Shown piece after piece: positions 46,507-54,885 of a DNA stretch of 64,000 bases. The notes beneath the pieces were generated by a model. That model did no database searches, was not told the DNA's origin, and saw nothing but the letters and a program-made list of their open reading frames with translations. Origin of the DNA: Galeruca laticollis. Its lineage: Eukaryota; Arthropoda; Insecta; Coleoptera; Chrysomelidae. A program made the position numbers and the translations under genes. Positions within the stretch are counted from its first letter, which is position 1. The number at the start of each line of letters is the position of its first letter. The stretch is taken from assembly GCA_963921935.1 (NCBI GenBank), contig OY998180.1:62760551-62824550 (forward strand), given 5' to 3'.

Positions 46507-46792
46507 TGTTAAAGTGCAAATTCACTTGACCGACTGTAAGCTGGGCCACTGCAATCCCTACTAACTAACTGCGTGAAGCGATGCGCAGACGAGCCAACGC
46601 GGGATGCGCAGTCGACACAACGGACCATGCGCAGACGAGACAAGACGGGGTCGTCGGTTTTCGAGCATCGTGGCAAGAAGATGCACTTTCATTTTCATTG
46701 TATTAAAATTGTCATTTTTATAAAGTATTGTGAGTAAAATAAAGAATTGAAATTACAGTTCACTTAACTAACAACAAAATCATTATTCAACA
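46507..46792 (+). repeat. 3' LTR of the BEL/Pao element
   Basis: TGTTAAAGTGCAAATTCAC to ATCATTATTCAACA. Near-identical to the 5' LTR apart from the short indel (about 96-97% by eye). Confidence 0.92.
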
Positions 46793-47012
46793 TGTCTTGG
46801 CAATTGAATAACATATATCTTCTACAATCTACCAAATAATCGCCAAATTCAAAATTTACATTTAGATTTAGATGACTATAATAATCATGATATTAAGTCA
46901 ATCACAAGATATGTCACTTCTTGGTGAAGCCACAAATAATTATTAAACATCAGGTATGTATCACATAAAATGTAACTTGTGTCATTCTGTCGACGATATT
47001 TTTGTATCGTAA
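46793..47012. other. Unassigned spacer between the BEL/Pao and Harbinger elements
   Basis: About 220 bases. It may be the displaced continuation of the LINE 5' region split by the BEL/Pao insertion, but no protein motif confirms this. Confidence 0.35.
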
Positions 47013-47180
47013 AGGTGTGTCCACACTATGTCGATCGACAATGTCGAACAAGTCTGGACGTGTCGCTAGACATTGTTGAGCGGTGTCGAGTCGAGTCGAA
47101 CGCAACCCGAATCAGGTCGGTCCGGATCAAAGACAGTCGAGTCGAAGGCACCAGTGTGGACGTGTCGATCTTGTCACAGC
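47013..47180. promoter_or_regulatory. Left terminal and subterminal region of Harbinger with GTCGA motifs
   Basis: After the TIR, GTCGA or its complement occurs about nine times in 150 bases (for example GTCGATCGAC at 47030 and GTCGAGTCGAGTCGAACG at about 47086). A lower-density match occurs at 49930-50040. Harbinger MADF/Myb-like proteins bind subterminal motifs, so these are candidate binding sites by inference. Confidence 0.5.
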
Positions 47181-47239
47181 CGTTTTAAAAAATAGAATAG
47201 TGCTATACTGTTGTTCAAGTGCTTACATATTTATTGAAA

Positions 47240-47572
47240 ATGAATTGGAGTGATACCCAAACGTCGAATTTTATTGAAATGTACCGTGATCGTTCTTCCT
47301 TATGGGATTCAAGTGATGTTAACTATAAAAACAGAAACAAACGGCATGATGGTTTGGTGGAAATTGCGGTGTCATTTGGCATTGAAAAAGTGGAGGTGGA
47401 GAAGAAAATTAGAAATTTGCAAAGCCAATTTGCAAGGGAGAAAAAGAAAGAGAGCGAGTCGAGGAAGACCGGGACTGGCGCTGATGACGCCTATACAAGC
47501 AAGTGGTTTGCCTACAAAGCTTTGATGTTCTTGGCAGATAGGAACAAACCCAGGAACACTCAGGATACAGAG
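47240..47572 (+). CDS. Harbinger MADF/Myb-like DNA-binding protein, exon 1
   Basis: Start ATG at 47240 (an upstream GTG-opened frame adds only seven residues and is not needed). 111 codons give a MADF-type domain: WSDTQTSNFIEMYRDRSSLW, then the RNKRHDGLVEIA and VEKKIRNLQSQFAREKKKES helices, and KWFAYKALMFLADRNKPRN. This partner protein recruits the transposase to the element ends and helps nuclear entry in characterised Harbinger systems. The exon ends GATACAGAG before GTAGGC at 47573, phase 0. Confidence 0.88.
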
Positions 47573-47643
47573 GTAGGCTAATTTGAGATCTATATTTTCA
47601 TTTATCACTAATTTATTAATCAAAATTACAAAAATATGTCGAA

Positions 47644-48462
47644 CTATTTATCATACTGGAAGTGTAGTTCCCCTTGCGGAGAAACAAAGTAGTCTGCAAA
47701 CTTATCCCTAATTTTCTGAGCTTCAATAGAACTTCTCCTTGGGAGGGCAGGCAGCCTGCTTATCTGGCAAGTGGCTGGATCACGCCTCCACAGGCCTGGA
47801 AATACTTCTCCACTCTCAGATGATTCCCTATCCAACATCCCAACTGAGCTGTAAACGTTTCTCGATTCGCTTTTCCTCAAGTAGTTATGCAAATAAACTG
47901 CAGCCAATGTCACTTTTGTTGCTTTCTCTGGTTTCAATATTAATGGTTTTCTGAATACTCGAAAACTGGAAGACATTATGCCAAATGCATTTTCGGAAAC
48001 TCTTCGATACCTACTTAGTCGGTAGTTGAATATTCTTTGTTTTGTTCTTTTATCATGCAATCCCGAGAATGGCTTCATAACATTACATGTAAGTTTAAAA
48101 GCTTCATCTCCTACAAAGACGTATGGCAACGTAAAGCTTGATTGGGGTAAAGGGCGTGGAAGGGGAAGGTGCATCACGTTGTCCTCCAAACATTTTTTAA
48201 AAAACGTAGCATTGAAAACGCCACTATCTGAAATTCTTCCCTGGCAACCAACGTTTGCGTATATGAAATTATAATTTGCATCAACTACAGCAAGCAATAT
48301 AATGCTAAAAAACCCTTTGTAATTGAAAAATTCTGTGCCAGAATGAACTGGCGCTTGAATGCTTATGTGTTTCCCATCAATGGCTCCCACACAGTTTGAG
48401 AAGTTCCACTTCTCATTAAAACATTTTGCAACACCTTCCCATTCCTCTGCATTTTGCGGCAT
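47644..48462 (-). CDS. Harbinger transposase, exon 2 (DDE_Tnp_4 core)
   Basis: Follows the acceptor TTTCTTTACAG (read on the minus strand at 48473-48463) and begins MPQNAEEWEGVAKCF, continuing exon 1 in phase 0. Catalytic residues: CVGAIDGKHISIQAP (first Asp), NVGCQGRISDSGVF (second Asp), RVSENAFGIMSSSFRVFRKP (Glu). All are intact and 272 codons are open to the stop at 47644-47646. Spliced length about 431 residues. The intron (48463-49404) contains exon 2 of the plus-strand gene. Confidence 0.93.
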   Translation of the reverse strand: MPQNAEEWEGVAKCFNEKWNFSNCVGAIDGKHISIQAPVHSGTEFFNYKGFFSIILLAVVDANYNFIYANVGCQGRISDSGVFNATFFKKCLEDNVMHLPLPRPLPQSSFTLPYVFVGDEAFKLTCNVMKPFSGLHDKRTKQRIFNYRLSRYRRVSENAFGIMSSSFRVFRKPLILKPEKATKVTLAAVYLHNYLRKSESRNVYSSVGMLDRESSESGEVFPGLWRRDPATCQISRLPALPRRSSIEAQKIRDKFADYFVSPQGELHFQYDK

Positions 48463-48580
48463 CTGTAAAGAAACAAAAACTGTCTGAGTGGATTCAATAA
48501 TAATTCGTCTTTTTTTTCATCAACTCAAATTAATATTGTCAACAAATATTGAATTGTGTTTGTATAATTGTGTTTTCTAG

Positions 48581-49231
48581 GGATCACAAGAGCCAGAATT
48601 TGAGGAACAACAGAAAGAAAATGATAATGAAGAAAATAATGAAGAAAGCGTCGAACAGTCACAGACATCAAATTCGAAAGACAACAATGAAAGTGCAAGT
48701 ACACCACTGCCTGAAGACGTATTTACCTCCCCAAAAACACCAATTAAAAAGCGCAAAGTAAGATTAACTTCTGCTGGCAGTGCACCGATCATGAATGAAG
48801 CGGTTAACTTATTGAGATCTATTCAGTCAAAGAAGAAAGAAAAAGATGAGTATGATTCATTTGGAGAACAGGTAGCCATTAAACTGAGGAAAATTACTTC
48901 ACCTCAAGCAAGGTTTCAAGCCCAACAAATAATTAATAAAACATTATTCGAGGCAGAGATGGGCATGGCAGGTTACTCGTACAATGCCAACACACATCAA
49001 CAAACATATCCCAATATCTTCCCATCTACAAATCAAAATTATCCCCAACAAACATATGAACCTCAGTTATCGCCCTACCCATTAACACAATCTCCTACGT
49101 TAAATTCACAATATTCATCTTCATCCTTTTCTGCCTCTCAGTCCCCATCATCTGTTCGGTCTGACAATATTTCGAATAACTTGGGAGGACAACCTGAACT
49201 TTACGAAAACGAGATCCGAGAATTGTATTAA
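48581..49231 (+). CDS. Harbinger MADF/Myb-like protein, exon 2
   Basis: Begins after TGTTTTCTAG at 48571-48580 in the frame set by exon 1 and is open for 216 codons to TAA at 49229-49231. The start is acidic and Ser/Asn-rich (EQQKENDNEENNEESVEQSQ), then comes a basic patch (PIKKRKVR), a helical BESS-like segment (YDSFGEQVAIKLRKITSPQA, then RFQAQQIINKTLFEAEMGM) and a Gln/Ser/Pro-rich tail. Joined product is about 327 residues with no stop. The intron (47573-48580) contains exon 2 of the transposase on the other strand. Confidence 0.85.
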   Translation, partial: GSQEPEFEEQQKENDNEENNEESVEQSQTSNSKDNNESASTPLPEDVFTSPKTPIKKRKVRLTSAGSAPIMNEAVNLLRSIQSKKKEKDEYDSFGEQVAIKLRKITSPQARFQAQQIINKTLFEAEMGMAGYSYNANTHQQTYPNIFPSTNQNYPQQTYEPQLSPYPLTQSPTLNSQYSSSSFSASQSPSSVRSDNISNNLGGQPELYENEIRELY

Positions 49232-49404
49232 ACGTATTTAATTTTACATGCACTTAACAATTTACACATTTATATTTTCAAATGTTACATACTTTTTCCA
49301 ATTTTATACTATGAGCAAATTTTGTAAGCTGTAATTTAAATTGAATAAACAAAATATGAAAATAAAGTATTGCATTTACTAGAATGTGTAGTTAACTTTC
49401 TTAC

Positions 49405-49881
49405 CTTGACATAATCCTTAAGTGCTTCTACCAGGGCATCACAAACTCCTGGGACAATGATGGAGATTGCTTGTTTTGATATCTTCAACAGGTAGCTCAA
49501 TGAAGTGTATGAATCGCTAGTTGCCAAAAAGCGCAGCGTTACTGCAAGGCGATGGTTCACTGGAATTGCTTTTCTGAATGGTGTGTCTTTTTTAATTATG
49601 TTAGGCGCAATCATTTTCAAAAGATTTTCAAAATTGGAACTTTCCATTCTAAAGAAGTTTTTAAAGCCCGCGTCACATCTATATTCTAGATTTAATTCGT
49701 CAACCTCATCCATCAATAAATCTCGCATAAATTCCTCCGTACTATACCTTTTTCTGCCTCGAACGAGGCTAGGCCGTACCTAAAATCTCCGCGGGCGACG
49801 ATTACGATCTTTTTGGCTTCCCAAGATGGCAATAAGAATTGCAGCAGAAGCCGCTGCTCCAGCATCTTCATCATCACTCAT
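49405..49881 (-). CDS. Harbinger transposase, exon 1 (one TAG inside)
   Basis: ATG at 49881-49879 opens MSDDEDAGAAASAAILIAIL, then RNRRPRRF, a TAG at 49782-49780 where these proteins have Trp, and VRPSLVRGRKRYSTEEFMRD. The rest is the N-terminal HTH-containing region (FRMESSNFENLLKMIAPNII, AIPVNHRLAVTLRFLATSDS, SYLLKISKQAISIIVPGVCD) ending ALKDYVK at 49405 before a GTAAG donor. Translation could begin at the Met at 49728 and bypass the stop. A single G-to-A change (TGG to TAG) would explain it. Confidence 0.88.
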
Positions 49882-50059
49882 ATTATATATGAAAATCACT
49901 CAAAATCACTCACTATATAAAAATTTATGATGGTTGACGGTCGACTCGTCCACATGTACTGAGGCAATTCAGACGAGTTGACACAGTCGAAGGTATCGAG
50001 CGATTTTATCGATCGACCGGGTCGACAGAGTTGATCTACATAATGTGGACACATCTTAA

Positions 50060-50369
50060 CAATTGTCAATTTTTTCAATTTATATAATTTTTCCATTATA
50101 TTGTGAAATTGTTTAGGAATAGTTAATTCCATTTATAGCAGTAACACACAGTAAGGGCTCAAACAGTAAATTCAAAAAGATATAAGTTTATTGGGGGAAA
50201 CCGGCAATGACTATTGAATCAATTAAGTTCAAAATTGTTGAGCATCAATCCTAAAATTCATACCAATCTGGAACTATATTCATGTAGAAGAAATCAGGTC
50301 AAAATAAACCGACATAGAACTGGGCATACTGCATTAGTGTGATCATTGTGCAGTGTGATGATTATCAGT
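50060..50369. other. Unassigned sequence
   Basis: No gene or repeat recognised. Confidence 0.4.
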
Positions 50370-51040
50370 CCAAAATCCCCTTTTGAAAAACTAACATTAT
50401 CTTTATAGTGAATTTCGTTGACAGACACTTAATAATTAAAACATATTATTAAAAAAATGTACACCAGGCATAAAAATTCTAGATTGTTCAAATTTCATTT
50501 TTAAATATACCTAAGTTTAACTGATTTTTCATTTTTTAAATCCTTTTTGTTCAAAGATTAAATAAAATACCTATAAGTAACATTTTTTTTCATTAATAAA
50601 CGTGACCGTAGAAAAAATATTGTAAGCAACTCATATGCAACGTTTTTCTCCCGCTCCCTTGATTAGCGGCAAACATCTGCGCTCGCGAAAAAAGTAAACG
50701 ATATAGAAGTTGATATGATGCAGCAATCCCTGGTGAGAAGGAAATCTCAAAACTCCATTTGACAATCTAAGATAATCTTTACAGTGAATTTTGTTGACAT
50801 ACACTAATATTACAGTTGATTGAAACTTATTACAAAAAGATAAACCATGCATAACAATTCAAAATCGTTCGAATTTCTTCATTTACTAAACCTACATCAA
50901 ACTGATTTTTAATTTTTTGTATTCGTACATATATAAGTTTCTTTTTTGTTCCATTAATACACGGGGTCGTAGAGAAAATATTGTCTACAACTCGTACGTG
51001 ACGCTCCCTCGATTTGCGGCACTCGCAGCGCCACCTTTTT
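50370..51040 (+). repeat. Diverged tandem duplication, unit about 360 bp
   Basis: 50370-50680 and 50735-51040 align in the same order: ATCTTTATAGTGAATTTCGT / ATCTTTACAGTGAATTTTGT, the TGCGGC/TAGCGGC ends after CTCCCTTGATT / CTCCCTCGATT, and CATTAATAAACGTGACCGTA / CATTAATACACGGGGTCGTA. Identity is roughly 75% by eye. No ORF. Confidence 0.75.
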
Positions 51041-51094
51041 CATCATGATCGGTTGAACGGTGTTGGCATAAAACAAAATATTCATATTTATATA

Positions 51095-51269
51095 CAGTAT
51101 GTCGCTAATGTGTGTTATAATAAACGACTTTTGAGAAACATCCAAAAACAGGTCAATTTTAATTTTTGAGTCGCTATCACATGATGTAGATGTAACGATC
51201 GTTGCGTTACCAGTATTAACGTGGTGACGTAGTCGGCAAACGATGTAATTATTTGAATATTTATTTCTA
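51095..51269. repeat. Outer inverted arm, left copy
   Basis: It is the inverse of 54620-54885 just outside the mariner-type element. It contains AGTATGTCGCTA (near 51098), CGACTTTTGAGAAACATCC, AACAGGTCAATTTTAATTTT, CATGATGTAGATGTAACGA and TATTAACGTGGTGACGTAGT, each found inverted at the right. Confidence 0.85.
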
Positions 51270-51333
51270 CAGGGTCGACCAAAACTGTTTATTAGCTAAA
51301 ATACAAAGAACTGTTTAATAAAAAACAATTGAA

Positions 51334-52395
51334 TTATATTAAATGTTCAAACTGATGAGCTTCAGCAATAATACAATAAGACAGCCGAGCAATGAATTCG
51401 TCTCTAACGTTTACGAGAACTTCAGGCGTTATTTGTGCAATCTCTGTTCTGATGCGATTCTTCAACTCGTCTATATCATTTGGGCGACTTTGATAAACTT
51501 TGCTTTTCAAGCATCCCCATGAAAAAAAGTCTAAAGGTGTCAAATCTGGCGACCTTGGTGGCCATTCGATCGTTCCTCTTCTTCCTATCCACCTATTTGG
51601 AAAAACAGCATTTAAGTAGGTTCGTACATCAAAGGCGTAATGTGGGGGTGCCCCATCCTGCTGAAACCACAAATAACATATCTGGAAATAGTTGATTTAA
51701 TTGTTGTAATAGATAATCCTGAAGAGATTGAAGATATCGAGGAGCGGTCAAGCTTCCTTCAAAAAAATATGGCCCTATTATTTGATTGTTTTTAATGCCG
51801 GCCCAAACATTCACCTTTTCAGGATATCGTGTTCTATACTCCTGCTCCAATGGGGATTTTCACTTGCTCAGTATCGATTGGTCTGGCAGTTCACATGTCC
51901 GATGAGCATAAAAGTTGCTTCAACTGAAAAAAGTATATTTTGTATGAAATTATGATCTCTGTTACATCGTTCCATAATTGTTTCAAATTATTTCACAGAA
52001 TTCGATTCTCCTATCAAAGTCATCTTCTAACAGCTCTTGGACCAAATGTACCTTAAACGCATGCCATTTATCTTTTTCCAGCACTCTAGCAACAGTAGAA
52101 TGGTGTAAATTATTATCCAGCGCAACTTGTCTCGAGCTGGAATGGGAATTTTTTTGAAACTCAAGGGAAACGTCAACTTATTTGTATTCGGAAATTGACT
52201 TTCTACCACTTTTGGGGAGATCTTTAACATGGCCCGTTTCTCGAAACTTTTTCTCGATTTTACTAATTGTTGATTGAGAAATGGGTTCACGGTTAGGGTA
52301 TTTAGCATTAAATAAACATCTTTCTGTGTCCTTACTCTATCTCCATAACCAATCATCCTTAATATTTCGATTTGTTCAGTTTCTCTAAGTTTCAT
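51334..52395 (-). pseudogene. Mariner-superfamily transposase, catalytically dead
   Basis: The minus strand starts MKLRETEQIEILRMIGYGDR (HTH), VYLMLNTLTVNPFLNQQLVK, and after decay NFIQNILFSVEATFMLIGHV where the first catalytic Asp is replaced by Val (GTT at 51924-51922). A TGA replaces Trp shortly after. Next come YPEKVNVWAGIKNNQIIGPY, a frameshift near 51660, WFQQDGAPPHYAFDVRTYLN (second Asp) and IEWPPRSPDLTPLDFFSWG (third Asp), and a conserved C terminus ending FEHLI at 51334. The DxxD...PLD spacing indicates a mariner-type DDD triad rather than DDE. Confidence 0.85.
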
Positions 52396-52755
52396 TACTG
52401 AATTATGCTAATTTAAAGATTTTAACTATTGAACACTTAACTGATACCCATCAATTAGTGTTAAATTAGAATTTAATACTATTATCAGTAACGTACAAAA
52501 ACCGAAATATTTTTTGGGTACACTATGATGTTTTATTTCCAGTGGCGGTCCCTTACAATAACTTAGTTCATTGAATCAGCATTTTGTGATAATATTTATT
52601 ATTAATAAACATTAAAAATAAGAATACAATGTATATATATATATATATATACATATATATATAAATATGTAGAAAAATTTGCAGAAAAAACCAAATAAGA
52701 CATTGGTTCACAATGAAAATATACAATTTAGAAACTAGTAATAAAAAAGATATTA

Positions 52756-54575
52756 AACTTAAAGGTTGGATTTTGTGTCATAGAAGAGAACATATGCTTC
52801 TCCACTGACTAAACATCTCCACGATATTATTAGCACCCTTGAATCGTTATATTCGTGCCACGGTCCCATGTTGGGATGTCGGCAATATGCTGTGTAGTGA
52901 CCATTGTAAGTGGTTCCACTGTGATTTGATATAGCGTAGAGGTTATACATACAAGGTGCCACATTATCAGCCGCGTAATGGCTCATATCAAGCCCTTCTA
53001 TTGGAAAATCTATTGCAACATTAAGTTTTCCACTAAATCTTTCTGTTTGCGAAAAGCGCTTCAGGTGAATAACCAATATTTTTGGAAATTTATGAATTGA
53101 GAATGATTTAGTGCATCGTCTTCGTTCCTTCCATTTCGAAAATGTTGGTTTCTCATCACCGTCGCGTGTTTCTTCTCTTGTGAACGAATCTAAACATTGT
53201 GAAAGTCGTAATTGACCTGTTCTTTGGGGTATGGAAAGGGATAAATCCCAAAAGGGATCGTAGGTAACTGATCAGTGACCACTGTGTGTGCACTTGATTG
53301 TTGATTTTAATTGACCGACAAAGTTATCCACAATCTTGGAGTTGTCTATTCTCGAATATCTTAAGATTCTTGTGCTTTGTCAATGTCACTAAGTTTGTCA
53401 TCATTTATGTTAATATGGGCTTTGGTTTTCTATATACATTGTTGACATCTTCGTGAAGTTCTGCTAATAGGTAACGAAGAAACTCATGTGCATCATTTTG
53501 AGTGTATCCCATAAACCTTGAAGTAAATCGCTGAATCTGACTTTTCAATGATACTGTTTCAACCACTCTGTCTGAACTATCTTCAGACCAGAGCTCTTGA
53601 ATAACTTCAGCAAATGCTTTAATTAGTGCTCCTTTTATGCTAGATATGTTTATGTTAATATCTCTTATGTATGCGTCTTTCTTTAGATATTCTACTAGCC
53701 ACCTTGTGTTTGATAGGCATTGGGAAATACTATTCATGAAACATGTGTTACCAATATTTTTGAGGCTTATGAGACCCAAATATTTTTGGTGAATATTCTT
53801 TATGGATCTGATTATGGAGATATTGTTAAGAGCTCTTTCGCAACTACTATCATTGTCCGAATAATCTCAAATTCTATTATTGTCTTTCTCACTTGATCGG
53901 CGTGATAATGAATTTGAATTGATTCTGTTTGCTATTTAATTGGATGGCGATATTGAAGCTTTGGAAATTTTGGTTGATGTCGATAGATCATTGCTCTGGT
54001 TCAATTTGTTAATATATTCCTTGTTATCTAGATCATTTTTGGACGTATCCTTTAGTTCTTGTTGAGTTTCATCCCCTTTCTGAAAATCTTTAAACCAAAA
54101 TGAAATGTATGAAGAGAAGTTGTTAACTCTAGGATTATTTTTAGAAAGGGAATTGATGTTTATTGATTCTTCATTTACTACGACCCTATCGACTTCTGAC
54201 TCATTATTTTTTTCTACGTCATCACTCTCTTCCAATTTTGAATTTAACTGCAAAATATCGGGGTTATTTTGACACTTGTTGGAGGCAATGTCATTTTTTT
54301 TCAGTCACCGAAACATTATTGCTAGATTTTTCAACTCTGGTTGATATTGCTTTTGTACTTAGTGGTTTCACTCCATTGGTTACATCAGAAATTTTGGATC
54401 TAACTTCAGTTGTACCATTTTTCACTGTTCTGGAGAGTTTGCCATTAAAATTTTCACTCAAATCGGCTACTGATGCGTGATTTCCGTTATGATCTTCATC
54501 AGACGAATTGTCTGTATTAGTATTGTTAGAGTATGCCACACTGTTGTTTACCTTTTTATTTGATGTCTTCAACTC
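52756..54575 (-). pseudogene. USP2-like ubiquitin-specific protease retrocopy
   Basis: The minus strand carries a low-complexity acidic N-terminal region (54572-53936, Asn/Ser/Asp-rich, with a stop and a frameshift), then the UCH domain: LISLKNIGNTCFMNSISQCL (catalytic Cys, about 53745), GYTQNDAHEFLRYLLAELHE, a frameshift near 53355, VDNFVGQLKSTIKCTHSGH then TGA, SVTYDPFWDLSLSIPQ, GDEKPTFSKWKERRRCTKSF, PKILVIHLKRFSQTERFSGK, YNLYAISNHSGTTYNGHYTA (catalytic His) and WHEYNDSRVL (Asn/Asp). Order and phrasing match the USP2/USP8 group, which removes ubiquitin from substrates. The CxxC zinc pairs are partly lost (CTHSGH-stop, PTFSKW). No introns interrupt it, so it derives from mRNA. At least three lesions make it a pseudogene. 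Confidence 0.85.
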
Positions 54576-54619
54576 TATTGATTAAAATTTAATCAAATAA
54601 ACAGTTTTGGTCGACCCTG

Positions 54620-54885
54620 TAGAAATAAATATCCAAATAACTACATCGTTGTAAAGACGATTAGAAGACCTTTCCAATGAGGTGTCTTGAGACACATGGT
54701 TGCATTCAAAAAAATTGCCGATTACGTCACCACGTTAATACTGGTGAGGCAATGTTCGTTACATCTACATCATGTCATGAGGATTAAAAAATTAAAATTG
54801 ACCTGTTTTTGTATTTTTTTCAAAAGTCGTTCATTTTGGAAATAATGAATTTATTTCATACAATAGCGACATACAGTATATACAT
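54620..54885. repeat. Outer inverted arm, right copy
   Basis: Inverse of 51095-51269, with an extra block of roughly 75 bases at about 54652-54720 (AAGACGATTAGAAGACC and following) not present on the left. Shared pieces include TACGTCACCACGTTAATACT, TACATCTACATCATG, AAAATTAAAATTGACCTGTT and TAGCGACATACAGTATAT. Confidence 0.85.

Larger units (their letters stand above)
40689..46792 (+). mobile_element. BEL/Pao LTR retrotransposon, full length
   Basis: 6104 bp bounded by LTRs of 275 and 286 bp that begin TGTTAAAG and end TTCAACA. Flanks tgtat (40684-40688) and tgtct (46793-46797) form a 5 bp target duplication with one mismatch. Coding order is gag, zinc knuckle, aspartic protease, RT, RNase H, integrase, all on the plus strand, the standard BEL/Pao order (no chromodomain, no env seen). 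Several stops and frameshifts interrupt pol, so the copy is not autonomous as it stands. Confidence 0.92.
47013..50056. mobile_element. PIF/Harbinger DNA transposon, nearly intact
   Basis: 3044 bp. The left end AGGTGTGTCCACACTATGT (47013) is inverted at the right as ACATAATGTGGACACATCT (ending 50056). Both are flanked by TAA (47010-47012 and 50057-50059), the 3 bp target duplication of the superfamily. Inside are two genes on opposite strands, each with one GT..AG intron: a MADF/Myb-type DNA-binding protein (+) and a DDE nuclease (-). Subterminal regions carry dense GTCGA motifs. Only one coding lesion was found, a TAG in the transposase gene. Confidence 0.92.
51270..54619 (-). mobile_element. 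Mariner-type transposon carrying a USP2-like gene copy
   Basis: Left end CAGGGTCGACCAAAACTGTT at 51270 is inverted at the right end as AACAGTTTTGGTCGACCCTG (54600-54619). The TIRs match over about 25-27 bp and both are bordered by TA (51268-51269 and 54620-54621). At 3350 bp it is far longer than the usual 1.2-1.4 kb mariner. The extra length is a USP2-like coding copy (52756-54575) lying between transposase and right TIR on the same strand, with a (TA)n run at 52630-52662 between the two. Confidence 0.85.

Noticed and set aside
47219..47239. Upstream GTG start for the Harbinger DNA-binding protein
   Set aside because: Eukaryotic initiation is expected at the ATG at 47240, which directly precedes the conserved MADF domain.
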